In this document: one piece after another, positions 15,165 to 23,070 of the stretch
Layout of the letters: every line of letters begins with the position of its first letter
Position numbering within the stretch: position 1 is the stretch's first letter
Assembly: GCA_020631635.1 (NCBI GenBank)
Contig: JAHDGW010000003.1
Span: 1-37,967, forward strand
DNA from: Saprospiraceae bacterium
GTDB taxonomy: Bacteria; Bacteroidota; Bacteroidia; Chitinophagales; Saprospiraceae
DNA: 37,967 nucleotides
Direction: 5' to 3'
The notes under the pieces: model-generated
What the model saw: only the letters and a program-made list of their open reading frames with translations
Databases searched by the model: none
What the model was told of the DNA's origin: nothing
Program-made: the position numbers and the translations under genes

Positions 15165-16292
15165 ATGAATATAGGTATAGTATGTTACCCTACTTTTGGC
15201 GGTAGTGGTGTGGTGGCTACAGAATTGGGGATAGCACTTGCCAAAAATGGACATAAAGTTCATTTTATTACGTATCGACGACCAGCACGGCTCAATGAAT
15301 TTTATGATAACATATATTTTCATGAGGTGTCTTCTATGAAATACCCCTTGTTTGAATATAGCCCTTATGAGACGGCACTAGCCAGCAAACTCGTAGATGT
15401 AGTGAGATATGAAAAACTTGATTTACTACACGTTCATTACGCGATACCTCATGCCGCTGTTGCATTTATGACTAAGTCAGTACTTGCCGCTAAAGGTATA
15501 CATCTACCCGTGGTCACGACCCTTCATGGTACTGATATTACTCTTGTAGGTAATGATAAGAGCTTTGCTCCTGTGGTGGAGTTTAGTATCAATAGCTCTG
15601 ATGGTGTGACTGCAGTATCAGAACATCTCAAACAAGAGACATTGGCGCATTTTGAAATATCAACTGATATTAAGGTTATACCCAACTTTATAGATTTTAA
15701 CCAATTTAAAAGAACCAATCAAGATCATTTCAAAAAAGCCATTGCTCCTCAAGGAGAGCGTATACTGACTCATACTTCCAATTTCAGAAAAGTAAAACGA
15801 GTGCAAGATGTGATCGAAGTATTTGATCGAGTAAGAAAAAAATTACCTTCCAAATTACTGCTCATCGGTGATGGCCCCGAACGACCAGATATGGAAGAAA
15901 TATGCAGATCAAAAGGGATATATGGAGACGTAAGGTTTTTGGGGAAACAACATGCCGTTGCTGAGCTACTAGCAGTGAGCGATCTTTTTATTATTCCTTC
16001 TCAAAATGAAAGTTTTGGTCTTTCGGCATTGGAGGCTATGGCTTGTGAAGTGCCTGTACTTTCAACCAATATTGGTGGTTTACCTGAAGTAAATATTCAA
16101 GGCGAAACTGGCTTTTTATGTGATGTCGGAGATGTGGCAAATATGACTGCACGTGCTTTAGAGGTATTGACCGATGATAAAAAACATCAACAATTTAGAA
16201 GTGCTGCTCTGAATAGAGCTCAACAATTTAACATTGATGCCATACGCCCGATGTATGAGGATCTTTATAGTAGCCTTTTGAACAACAGCTAG
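15165..16292 (+). CDS. bshA: N-acetyl-alpha-D-glucosaminyl L-malate synthase BshA
   Basis: The 375-residue GT4 glycosyltransferase matches BshA throughout: IGIVCYPTFGGSGVVATELG at the start, then HFITYRRPARLN, HVHYAIPHAAVA and TTLHGTDITLVGND. The C-terminal nucleotide-sugar site is PSQNESFGLSALEAMA. BshA joins GlcNAc from UDP-GlcNAc to L-malate, the first step of bacillithiol synthesis in the cytoplasm. bshB and bshC are not in the window. It is divergent from a MerR regulator with a B12 domain. TATTTTCG at 15141-15148, one mismatch from TAnnTTTG, is a possible -7 element 16 bases before the start. Its stop codon abuts the stop of the convergent PorZ-like gene with no gap. Confidence 0.93.
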   Translation: MNIGIVCYPTFGGSGVVATELGIALAKNGHKVHFITYRRPARLNEFYDNIYFHEVSSMKYPLFEYSPYETALASKLVDVVRYEKLDLLHVHYAIPHAAVAFMTKSVLAAKGIHLPVVTTLHGTDITLVGNDKSFAPVVEFSINSSDGVTAVSEHLKQETLAHFEISTDIKVIPNFIDFNQFKRTNQDHFKKAIAPQGERILTHTSNFRKVKRVQDVIEVFDRVRKKLPSKLLLIGDGPERPDMEEICRSKGIYGDVRFLGKQHAVAELLAVSDLFIIPSQNESFGLSALEAMACEVPVLSTNIGGLPEVNIQGETGFLCDVGDVANMTARALEVLTDDKKHQQFRSAALNRAQQFNIDAIRPMYEDLYSSLLNNS

Positions 16293-18641
16293 TTATTTTA
16301 CAAGCATAATTTTCGTAACAAAAGCATCAGGATCTGCAAAATTATCTCTACTTGAGCTAAATACTAAATAAACACCTGAGGCAGCTCTTCTACCCGTGTA
16401 ATCATTACCATCCCATATAGCCTGACCACCATTGGCGATAGTCTCATAGATAAGCTTTCCATTAATATCCGTAATTTTCACATCGGCATTTTCTACTAGT
16501 CCTTTGATAGCGATGGGCCCTTGATAATCTGGCCTTACAGGATTGGGAAATGCATATATATTCTCTTCTAGGTGTCTTCGCTCTGGATCAGATGCATCCG
16601 TTCTGTATGACTGTAATCCTCTGTCGCTAAGTATAAACATCTCCCCAGTCTCCCCATTAAATGCCATATCGATAACATTGTCATCAAAAAGTGGTGAATT
16701 ATTTTCATCGAAACGTAATACTTGCGTTTCGCCATCGGCACTTTGTACGAATATGCCTTTACGAGTACCAAACCATTTTCTATTGGCACCATCAACTGCA
16801 ATACAGCGTATATCCTCAGTGATCAATAAATTGCCTAGATCATTACCTTCTAAAACTTTACGTCTGGTACCCTCGCAACCAGAGAGATCAAATGATCCTG
16901 ATCCACACTCAAATACGATCGGACCCTCCGCAGTACCTAGCCATACATCACCATCTAGATCAACTGCTACGCAATTTACTTGACTAGTACTGATGGTACT
17001 ATTGCTTGTATTGAGTAACCTAGTACGGTCATCGGTAGGGTCATTGATGGTACCATTATCGTCATAAATGTATAGACCACCAGAGCTACCTAATGTTACC
17101 ATCCACTTATATCCAAACGGATCGATAGCCAGATCGATAATATTTCTATTGGAGCCTGTACTGAATGAAAACCAATTACCCTCTGGCGTCAACACAGAAA
17201 GTGGCTGATCAGCACCAAAATTGCCTACCCAGAGATTATCCTCATTATCAAATTCCATACTAGTTACCTTTATCCGTGACTGATCACCAAGGTCAAAATC
17301 TAGGGAAGAGTTTTCAGCATTCCAATGCGTAAAATCTCCAGAAATAAGATCTCTTTCAAGGATACCATTCCAAAAACTACCTACATATAATTTGTCTTGT
17401 GAAGGATGAGCCGCTAGAGTGTACAGGTTGATAATTTCTTCTTGGTCGATCAGCCCTACATTGTCTTGATTATACGTGGACCATTCTCCATTTTCAAAAG
17501 CATAAAATCCATTTCTAGTGAATGTATATCCGTATGACTCTGAAGCCCCACCAGAGGCAATGTAAACATTGGAGCCTTTAAAGTCAATTTCTGTACCTTC
17601 TTGTGTAAGCGGACTACTGTAACTGAATCTTGTGCAATCTCCTCCTATCGTATTACTACGTCTTATACCTCTCCATTCATCACCATACCATACTTGCATT
17701 TTATCATCTATAGAGGCATCTCTGAGTCTATTGATACATCCTCCTGCTGACTCAATGATCTCATTGTCATCATCGATAAATAACACCTGACTAGAAGTAC
17801 CATCATCCCTCATACCATACATTACGATGCCCTGCTCCGTTTTTAAAAACTCCGGGTTAAAACCTTCTGGGGTTTCTATTAGTACTTCAAATCCGCTCTG
17901 ATTACCAAAGTATAGACTATCTACAGTCGCTATATACACCATGTCTCCACGAGCTCCTATTACCTGGCTTTCATACAATACAGGCAATCCAAATGTCTCA
18001 TCCAATAAACTCCAAGTACTAAAATCTGCAAGATTGATCGTACCATCAAGATTATTATAGTATACGCCATCATCAGTAGCAGCATAGATATATCCTGCCG
18101 CTGTAGTAATGTCATATACCCGTACATCGGTAAATGATGTAAACCCAAACTCTAGAGCTTGTAAGTCATATTCTACAATACCAAAGGCTGTAGCCAAATA
18201 GCAAAACTGAGCATTGGCTATATGAATGTCTTCTACCGATCGATCTCCTACAATGTTATCATTATTAAGTAAATCTGTGACATTGATGATCTGATCACCT
18301 TTGACTATATCAATATTACTATTGTCGTAAATAACGAATAGCTGATCATTGAAACTATCATACTGAATTAGACTAATTCCTACATCTGATAGTCCTTCTA
18401 CCTTCGATAAGAAATCTACGCTCTCATCGTCCTTATCTATTGTAAACAAAGACCAATCAGTAGCATAGATGATTTTGGTATCACTTTGAGTAATTTTTAC
18501 TCCTTTTTGGTAAGGCAGGTATGATTTCCATGCACCTATTGGAATATTACTCTGAGCCCCAAGATCACTCAAGAAAAAGGCCGAAAAAAAAATCGACAAC
18601 CAAAAGAGAGTAGCTTTTTCAAACATAGAAGTACTAACCAT
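16293..18641 (-). CDS. porZ: PorZ-like T9SS beta-propeller protein with C-terminal sorting domain
   Basis: The 782-residue protein has a signal peptide ending DLGA before QSNIP. Two regions of beta-propeller repeats follow, with recurring W-x-G, IYAATDDGVYY and WLGTAEGP-like blades. The last 85 residues (EENIYAFPNPVRPD to KIMLVK) form a type A T9SS sorting domain with DINGKLIYE and GRRAASGVYLV. The length and the N-terminal run IGAWKSYLPY through LSKVEGLSDVGIS fit PorZ, the surface component of the T9SS attachment complex that delivers anionic LPS to the sortase in Porphyromonas. A Met at 18626 is an attractive alternative start: AACGTTTG at 18644-18651, one mismatch from the -7 consensus, lies too close to the first ATG to give it a leader. 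Confidence 0.75.
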   Translation of the reverse strand: MVSTSMFEKATLFWLSIFFSAFFLSDLGAQSNIPIGAWKSYLPYQKGVKITQSDTKIIYATDWSLFTIDKDDESVDFLSKVEGLSDVGISLIQYDSFNDQLFVIYDNSNIDIVKGDQIINVTDLLNNDNIVGDRSVEDIHIANAQFCYLATAFGIVEYDLQALEFGFTSFTDVRVYDITTAAGYIYAATDDGVYYNNLDGTINLADFSTWSLLDETFGLPVLYESQVIGARGDMVYIATVDSLYFGNQSGFEVLIETPEGFNPEFLKTEQGIVMYGMRDDGTSSQVLFIDDDNEIIESAGGCINRLRDASIDDKMQVWYGDEWRGIRRSNTIGGDCTRFSYSSPLTQEGTEIDFKGSNVYIASGGASESYGYTFTRNGFYAFENGEWSTYNQDNVGLIDQEEIINLYTLAAHPSQDKLYVGSFWNGILERDLISGDFTHWNAENSSLDFDLGDQSRIKVTSMEFDNEDNLWVGNFGADQPLSVLTPEGNWFSFSTGSNRNIIDLAIDPFGYKWMVTLGSSGGLYIYDDNGTINDPTDDRTRLLNTSNSTISTSQVNCVAVDLDGDVWLGTAEGPIVFECGSGSFDLSGCEGTRRKVLEGNDLGNLLITEDIRCIAVDGANRKWFGTRKGIFVQSADGETQVLRFDENNSPLFDDNVIDMAFNGETGEMFILSDRGLQSYRTDASDPERRHLEENIYAFPNPVRPDYQGPIAIKGLVENADVKITDINGKLIYETIANGGQAIWDGNDYTGRRAASGVYLVFSSSRDNFADPDAFVTKIMLVK

Positions 18642-18707
18642 TACAAACGTTGAATATTGTATAAAGAACGATAATTAGCTTGAGGATAAGGCTATAAATT
18701 ATGCTCC

Positions 18708-18733
18708 ATGACATTTTACAACGCAAATGTCAT
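18708..18733. promoter_or_regulatory. Inverted repeat upstream of the M20 gene (operator candidate)
   Basis: ATGACATTT and AAATGTCAT are perfect nine-base inverted arms around an eight-base spacer. The repeat ends 25 bases before the M20 start and lies 67 bases from the PorZ-like start on the other strand. That is a suitable place for a repressor or activator of either gene. There is no T tract, so a terminator is unlikely. Confidence 0.4.
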
Positions 18734-18758
18734 CTTGTTTTTATAATTTACAATTACT

Positions 18759-20048
18759 ATGAAACACATTACCACTCTTTTATTACTCTTAATAGGTCTA
18801 TCTCCTCTCTGGTCTCAGACCAATATTGCTGAAGCAGCTGATGATATTGAATCACAAGTCATAGAATGGCGGAGAGATTTTCATCAATACCCAGAGCTCA
18901 GTAATAGAGAGTTTGAAACCGCTAAAAAAATTGCCAAAATACTCAAAAGTATGGGGCTAAAAGTCGATGAAGGTATTGCTAAAACAGGAGTAGTTGCCGT
19001 ATTGAAAGGAGGCAAACCGGGACCCACCGTAGGTCTCCGTGCTGATATTGATGGTTTACCTGTAATAGAAGCTGTAGATCTACCCTTTGCCTCAAAAGAA
19101 AAAACTAATTACCTCGGAAACGAAGTAGGCGTCATGCATGCTTGTGGTCATGATACTCATGTTTCTATGCTTTTGGGAGCAGCTAAGATCTTGGTGGATA
19201 TGAAAAATGAACTTCAAGGAACGGTGGTATTTGTTTTTCAACCTGCAGAAGAAGGTGCTCCTCCTGGTGAAGAAGGTGGAGCAAAACTTATGATTAAAGA
19301 AGGGATTATCGACAAGTATGGGATCGATGTTTTTTTTGGTCAGCATATAAGTTCGATCACCGAGGTAGGACATATTAACTATCGTGTAGGTGGACTCATG
19401 GCAGCATCAGATCGATTTGTGATCAAGGTAAAGGGAAAACAAGCTCATGGATCTAGGCCTTGGTCGGGAGTAGATCCTATAGTAACATCTGCACAGATCA
19501 TCATGGGACTACAGACTATCATCAGTAGACAGACAGAACTTACAAAAGATGCCGCAGTCATTACCGTTGGCATGATCAATGGTGGGGTACGTAATAATAT
19601 CATACCAAGCGAAGTAGAAATGATCGGTACGATCAGGACTTTGGACAAAGACATGCAGGCTATGATACACGAAAAAATCAAACATACCGCGGAGCATATA
19701 GCCATTGCTCAAGGAGCTACAGCAGAGGTCGAGATACAACCCTACTGCCCTGTGACTTTCAATAGCCCAGAATTGACTCGAGAGATGATTTCATCTTTAT
19801 ACACAGCTGCGGGAGAGGAAAATGTGCATGTGGTACCCGCCGTGACGGGTGGCGAAGACTTTGCTTTTTTTGCCAATGAAGTCCCTTCTCTATACTATTT
19901 TGTAGGTGGTCGTAGCTCTGATATAAAACCAGAAAATGCCACTAGCCACCATAGCCCTACCTTTGAAATAGATGAATCCGGGATGAAACTAGGAGTAAAG
20001 TCATTGGTACAACTTACCGTAGACTACATGTCAAAAAATGCTAAATGA
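18759..20048 (+). CDS. Exported M20 family amidohydrolase
   Basis: The 429-residue protein has a signal peptide ending LWS before QTN. It is then a complete M20D metallopeptidase of the amidohydrolase (hippurate/IAA-amino-acid hydrolase) type. The metal-binding HACGHDTH and the catalytic EEGAPPGEEGG segment are intact, and the dimerisation domain follows (HGSRPWSGVDPIVTSAQII). The late metal ligand region GGEDFAFFANEVPSLYYFVGG is also present. Such enzymes cleave N-acyl or N-aryl amino acids and small peptides. The export signal puts this one in the periplasm, which suggests a role in peptide or amide scavenging; the substrate is unknown. Its stop overlaps the next start (ATGA), so the HAD gene is coupled to it. 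Confidence 0.92.
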   Translation: MKHITTLLLLLIGLSPLWSQTNIAEAADDIESQVIEWRRDFHQYPELSNREFETAKKIAKILKSMGLKVDEGIAKTGVVAVLKGGKPGPTVGLRADIDGLPVIEAVDLPFASKEKTNYLGNEVGVMHACGHDTHVSMLLGAAKILVDMKNELQGTVVFVFQPAEEGAPPGEEGGAKLMIKEGIIDKYGIDVFFGQHISSITEVGHINYRVGGLMAASDRFVIKVKGKQAHGSRPWSGVDPIVTSAQIIMGLQTIISRQTELTKDAAVITVGMINGGVRNNIIPSEVEMIGTIRTLDKDMQAMIHEKIKHTAEHIAIAQGATAEVEIQPYCPVTFNSPELTREMISSLYTAAGEENVHVVPAVTGGEDFAFFANEVPSLYYFVGGRSSDIKPENATSHHSPTFEIDESGMKLGVKSLVQLTVDYMSKNAK

Positions 20049-20671
20049 TTAAAAATATCATTTTTGACTTCGGTGGCATACTGATACATGTAGATTATCG
20101 CATAACCCTCAGAGCCTTCTCGAACTTATTTGGTATAGATTTTTCATTCGATAAGCTGACACAACAACAGCTTGACGTATTCTATGATTACGAAAAAGGA
20201 GTGATCAATACGGAGACTTTCATCTGGAACCTTCAGCACGATTATGGTAAAAACATACAAGCATACGATATCATAAAAGCATGGAATGCTATGCTATTAC
20301 CCATGCCTGCAGAAAACTTGACTTTCTTGGCTGAGATCAAAAAAAAGTACAACACATTTTTGATGAGTAATACTAATGCACTGCACATAGAAGCGGTCAT
20401 GAAACATATCAGAGATGTATATGATATCAATGATTTTGATCATCGATTTTTCACTCAGACATATTACTCCCATATCATGGGCTTGCGCAAACCCGATCAC
20501 AGAATTTTTGAAACTATACTTGCTGATCACCAGCTTCAAGCAGAAGAAACTCTATTTATCGATGATATCTATGAAAACCTAGTACCTGCCAAAGAGCTGG
20601 GCATACAGATCTATAATCATACCAGAAATGCTTCCGTAAACCTCATAAATGAGAAGCTCAGATCACATTAA
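20045..20671 (+). CDS. HAD family hydrolase (YihX-like)
   Basis: The 208 residues form a HAD phosphatase with a helical cap (about 15-90). Motif I is IIFDFGGILIHVD with nucleophile Asp8. The usual second Asp is replaced by Gly, as in the YihX/epoxide-hydrolase-like branch. Motif II is FLMSNTN, the motif III lysine lies in GLRKPDHRIFE, and motif IV is LFIDDIYENLVPAKELG. YihX acts on alpha-glucose-1-phosphate, but substrates in this branch vary. It is cytoplasmic and translationally coupled to the M20 amidohydrolase. Its stop codon lies in the loop of the hairpin that ends the transcript. Confidence 0.85.
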   Translation: MIKNIIFDFGGILIHVDYRITLRAFSNLFGIDFSFDKLTQQQLDVFYDYEKGVINTETFIWNLQHDYGKNIQAYDIIKAWNAMLLPMPAENLTFLAEIKKKYNTFLMSNTNALHIEAVMKHIRDVYDINDFDHRFFTQTYYSHIMGLRKPDHRIFETILADHQLQAEETLFIDDIYENLVPAKELGIQIYNHTRNASVNLINEKLRSH

Positions 20672-20690
20672 ATGATCTGAGCTTCTGGTT
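20652..20690 (+). terminator. Hairpin overlapping the HAD stop codon, probable bidirectional terminator
   Basis: A perfect 14-bp stem, AGAAGCTCAGATCA against TGATCTGAGCTTCT, has a seven-base loop that contains the TAA stop. The plus-strand side continues GGTTATTTTA, a weak T tract. The convergent MscS gene ends 35 bases to the right, so the hairpin can serve both directions. Confidence 0.65.
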
Positions 20691-20720
20691 ATTTTATACC
20701 GTTTATATTATGAAATGGTA

Positions 20721-21554
20721 TTAGTTATTCTGTATCATATTGATATCCATTGTAGGATACGGTATACCTACTCCTTGAGTATCAAATGCTTTTTTTACAT
20801 TTTCTTGCATATAGAACATGACATCCCAGTAATGCTCACTTTTACAGAATGGTCTTGTAGCTAAATTTACAGAGCTATCACCAAGCTCTGCTACTACGAC
20901 TCCCTGTATAGGTTCATCGATTATATGAGGGCATTCTTTCCCTACCTGTAAAATGATCTCACGGGCCTTATCAATACTATCATTATATCCTATGCCAAAA
21001 GTAAGCTCTACACCTACGACTCCTTGACCTGATATATTGGTAATCGTATTACCCGTGACATTACTATTGGCTACATATATCCGCTTATTATCTAAAGTAG
21101 CTAAAGCAGTATTGAATGCATTAATAGCCTCCACAGTGCCTGTATGTCCACCACCTATCGTGACAAGATCTCCTACTTTAAAGGGTTTGAATATCATCAA
21201 CATCACTCCACTTGCAAGATGGCCAATACTACCATTAAGAGCCATACCAATACCTACCATGAGGGCACCTATGATGGCTATAAATGAGGTGGTATCTACC
21301 CCAAATTGCCCAGCCACTGAGAAAAGTAACATAACCTTGAGAGCAATGCCTAGTAATGAGCCAAGAAATTTACGAAGAGAAACATCCATACCTCGGTTGG
21401 CCATGACCTTCTCTAAGAATTTGATGATTCTGCCAATAATCCATAAACCGATAAGTAGTGTAATGATGGCCATCAATACGCGAGGAGCATATTCAATAGC
21501 CATATCCGCTACCTTCTGCATATACCCTGCTAATTGTTCTGATTTTTCTTCCAT
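20721..21554 (-). CDS. Small-conductance mechanosensitive channel (MscS family)
   Basis: The 277-residue protein is the size of E. coli MscS. Three membrane helices are seen at about 22-45, 60-85 and 88-110; the third is the glycine/alanine-rich pore helix (IGALMVGIGMALNGSIGHLA). The beta domain follows (FKPFKVGDLVTIGGGHTGTVEAI), then the alpha/beta vestibule to the end. The channel opens under membrane tension and releases solutes after osmotic downshock. It is convergent with the HAD gene and divergent from recX across 65 bases. No unusual fusion or extra domain is present. Confidence 0.93.
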   Translation of the reverse strand: MEEKSEQLAGYMQKVADMAIEYAPRVLMAIITLLIGLWIIGRIIKFLEKVMANRGMDVSLRKFLGSLLGIALKVMLLFSVAGQFGVDTTSFIAIIGALMVGIGMALNGSIGHLASGVMLMIFKPFKVGDLVTIGGGHTGTVEAINAFNTALATLDNKRIYVANSNVTGNTITNISGQGVVGVELTFGIGYNDSIDKAREIILQVGKECPHIIDEPIQGVVVAELGDSSVNLATRPFCKSEHYWDVMFYMQENVKKAFDTQGVGIPYPTMDINMIQNN

Positions 21555-21601
21555 TTTGGATGTAGTTATGATTGTTTTTCAAAAATTATTAAAAGCTTCT
21601 A

Positions 21602-21609
21602 TACCTTTG
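21602..21609 (+). promoter_or_regulatory. -7 promoter element of recX
   Basis: TACCTTTG is an exact TAnnTTTG match that ends ten bases before the recX ATG, so the leader would be only about five bases long. A TTG upstream is 27 bases away, which is too far, so the -33 element is weak or absent. Confidence 0.6.
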
Positions 21610-21619
21610 AACGCTATAC

Positions 21620-22108
21620 ATGTCTAAAAAGTCACACAAACCATATATAACTAAGGAAGAAGCCTTGGCAAAGCTACAATATTACTGTTCATATCAGGAT
21701 CGTTGTCATGAAGAAGTACGATCTAAACTCATAGAACTAGGTGTATATGGCCATGATCTCGAAGATGTGATGACCGATCTTATCCAAGAAAAATATCTGG
21801 ACGAAGAGCGGTATGCTAGATCATATGTACGTGGAAAATTTAGAATGAAGCGATGGGGTAAAAACAAGATCCTGCAAAATCTAAAGCTTAGAAAAATATC
21901 CGCTTATTGCATCCGGAAAGGAATGACAGAAATAGATGATGAGGAATACTATCAGGTATTAAAAAATACTTTATCAAAGTATAGAGCTTCTAAAAAGTTT
22001 GTCAATCAGTGGGATCTGCGATCTAAGCTATATAAACATGCCACCTCTAAAGGCTTTGAGTCAAATTTAATCAATATGGCATTAGAGGATCTCAATTTTA
22101 AAGTTTAA
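21620..22108 (+). CDS. recX: Regulatory protein RecX
   Basis: The 162-residue basic helical protein shows the repeated three-helix units of RecX. These include AKLQYYCSYQDRCHEEVRSK, then LIQEKYLDEERYARSYVRGK and FRMKRWGKNKILQNLKLRKI. RecX binds within RecA filaments and limits RecA activity in the cytoplasm. recA itself is not in the window, which is normal in this phylum. The gene heads a run of four plus-strand genes with 25 to 37 base gaps. The others are metabolic and have no obvious link to RecX. Confidence 0.9.
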   Translation: MSKKSHKPYITKEEALAKLQYYCSYQDRCHEEVRSKLIELGVYGHDLEDVMTDLIQEKYLDEERYARSYVRGKFRMKRWGKNKILQNLKLRKISAYCIRKGMTEIDDEEYYQVLKNTLSKYRASKKFVNQWDLRSKLYKHATSKGFESNLINMALEDLNFKV

Positions 22109-22133
22109 AAAACGAATACATTAGTTTAGCAAG

Positions 22134-23033
22134 ATGAAAGTAAAACTAGCAGAAGTAGGACCAGAAATTTCAGCCATTGTAGCTGGTGTCATGACATGGG
22201 GTGATTGGGGTGCTAAAATGAATACAAGTCAGATCCAAAACCAAATAGATAAATGCGTATCACTTGGCGTCACAACGTTTGATCATGCCGATATATACGG
22301 TGGGTATACCACGGAGAGAGATTGGGGAGCTGCCTGGAGGGATATGTCTATCTCAAGAGAAGAGATCCAAATCGTCACTAAATGCGGAATAAAATATCCC
22401 TGTACCGAACGAGACTACAATCTCAAATCATATCAAACCACAGATGCATATATCACTTGGTCGGTCGAGACAAGCCTGAAAAAACTTCACGTCGATTATC
22501 TAGATCTATTGCTCATCCATAGGCCTAGTCCATTGATGAATCCAGAAGTCATTGCTCACTGTATCGAAAAGCTAAAATCCAGTGGTAAGGTCAAACACTT
22601 TGGCGTTTCCAACTTTACGACTAGCCAGTTTGAAATGCTCAATAGCTATACTCCACTTGCAACTAACCAAATAGAAATTTCAGTACTAGAGCGATCGGCT
22701 ATGCTCAATGGTCAACTCGATCAATGTATACAGCACAAAATAAAACCTATGGCTTGGTCGCCTTTGGGTGGTGCAAAGATGTTTCAGAAGTCAAAGGAAT
22801 ACGATTTAGTAACGTTGAGGTCAAGACTCCAAGATGTAGCCAAAAAGTATGGCTGGGAACTCGATGAATTGGCTTTAATATTTTTAAATCATCATCCCGC
22901 AAATATTATCCCTGTACTCGGTACTACCAAAATAGAAAGGCTAGAAAAAGCAATCGCTAGCTCGAATGTACAAATCTCTGACGAACAGTGGTTTGATATA
23001 TGGACTGCTGCTACAGGTGAGCAGGTGCCTTGA
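22134..23033 (+). CDS. Aldo/keto reductase (YdhF-like)
   Basis: The 299-residue TIM-barrel oxidoreductase keeps the whole catalytic tetrad: Asp50 and Tyr55 in FDHADIYGG, Lys83 in VTKCGIKYP and His129 in LLIHRPSP. The NADPH-binding C-terminal part is present (IIPVLGTTKIERLEKAI). The pattern SGKVKHFGVSNFTTSQFEML and the overall length fit the YdhF-type group. It would reduce aldehydes or ketones with NAD(P)H in the cytoplasm; the substrate is unknown. It lies 25 bases after recX and 37 bases before the alpha-glucosidase gene, probably in one transcript. Confidence 0.92.
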   Translation: MKVKLAEVGPEISAIVAGVMTWGDWGAKMNTSQIQNQIDKCVSLGVTTFDHADIYGGYTTERDWGAAWRDMSISREEIQIVTKCGIKYPCTERDYNLKSYQTTDAYITWSVETSLKKLHVDYLDLLLIHRPSPLMNPEVIAHCIEKLKSSGKVKHFGVSNFTTSQFEMLNSYTPLATNQIEISVLERSAMLNGQLDQCIQHKIKPMAWSPLGGAKMFQKSKEYDLVTLRSRLQDVAKKYGWELDELALIFLNHHPANIIPVLGTTKIERLEKAIASSNVQISDEQWFDIWTAATGEQVP

Positions 23034-23070
23034 TTTTATTTTCCCTTTACTAAACCCGAAATATATATTC

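Noticed and set aside
16543-16983. 146-residue plus-strand frame
   Set aside because: It is antisense to the PorZ-like gene; the Ser/Pro-rich composition is typical of a shadow.
21037-21627. 196-residue open frame on the plus strand
   Set aside because: It lies opposite the MscS gene, whose motifs are clear. The translation is a proline- and threonine-rich antisense shadow with no domain pattern.
22966-23070. N-terminal extension of the GH13 glucosidase
   Set aside because: The extension lies inside the end of the reductase gene and the following gap. The GH13 family begins at the NWWKNAIMYQIYP segment directly after the Met at 23071.
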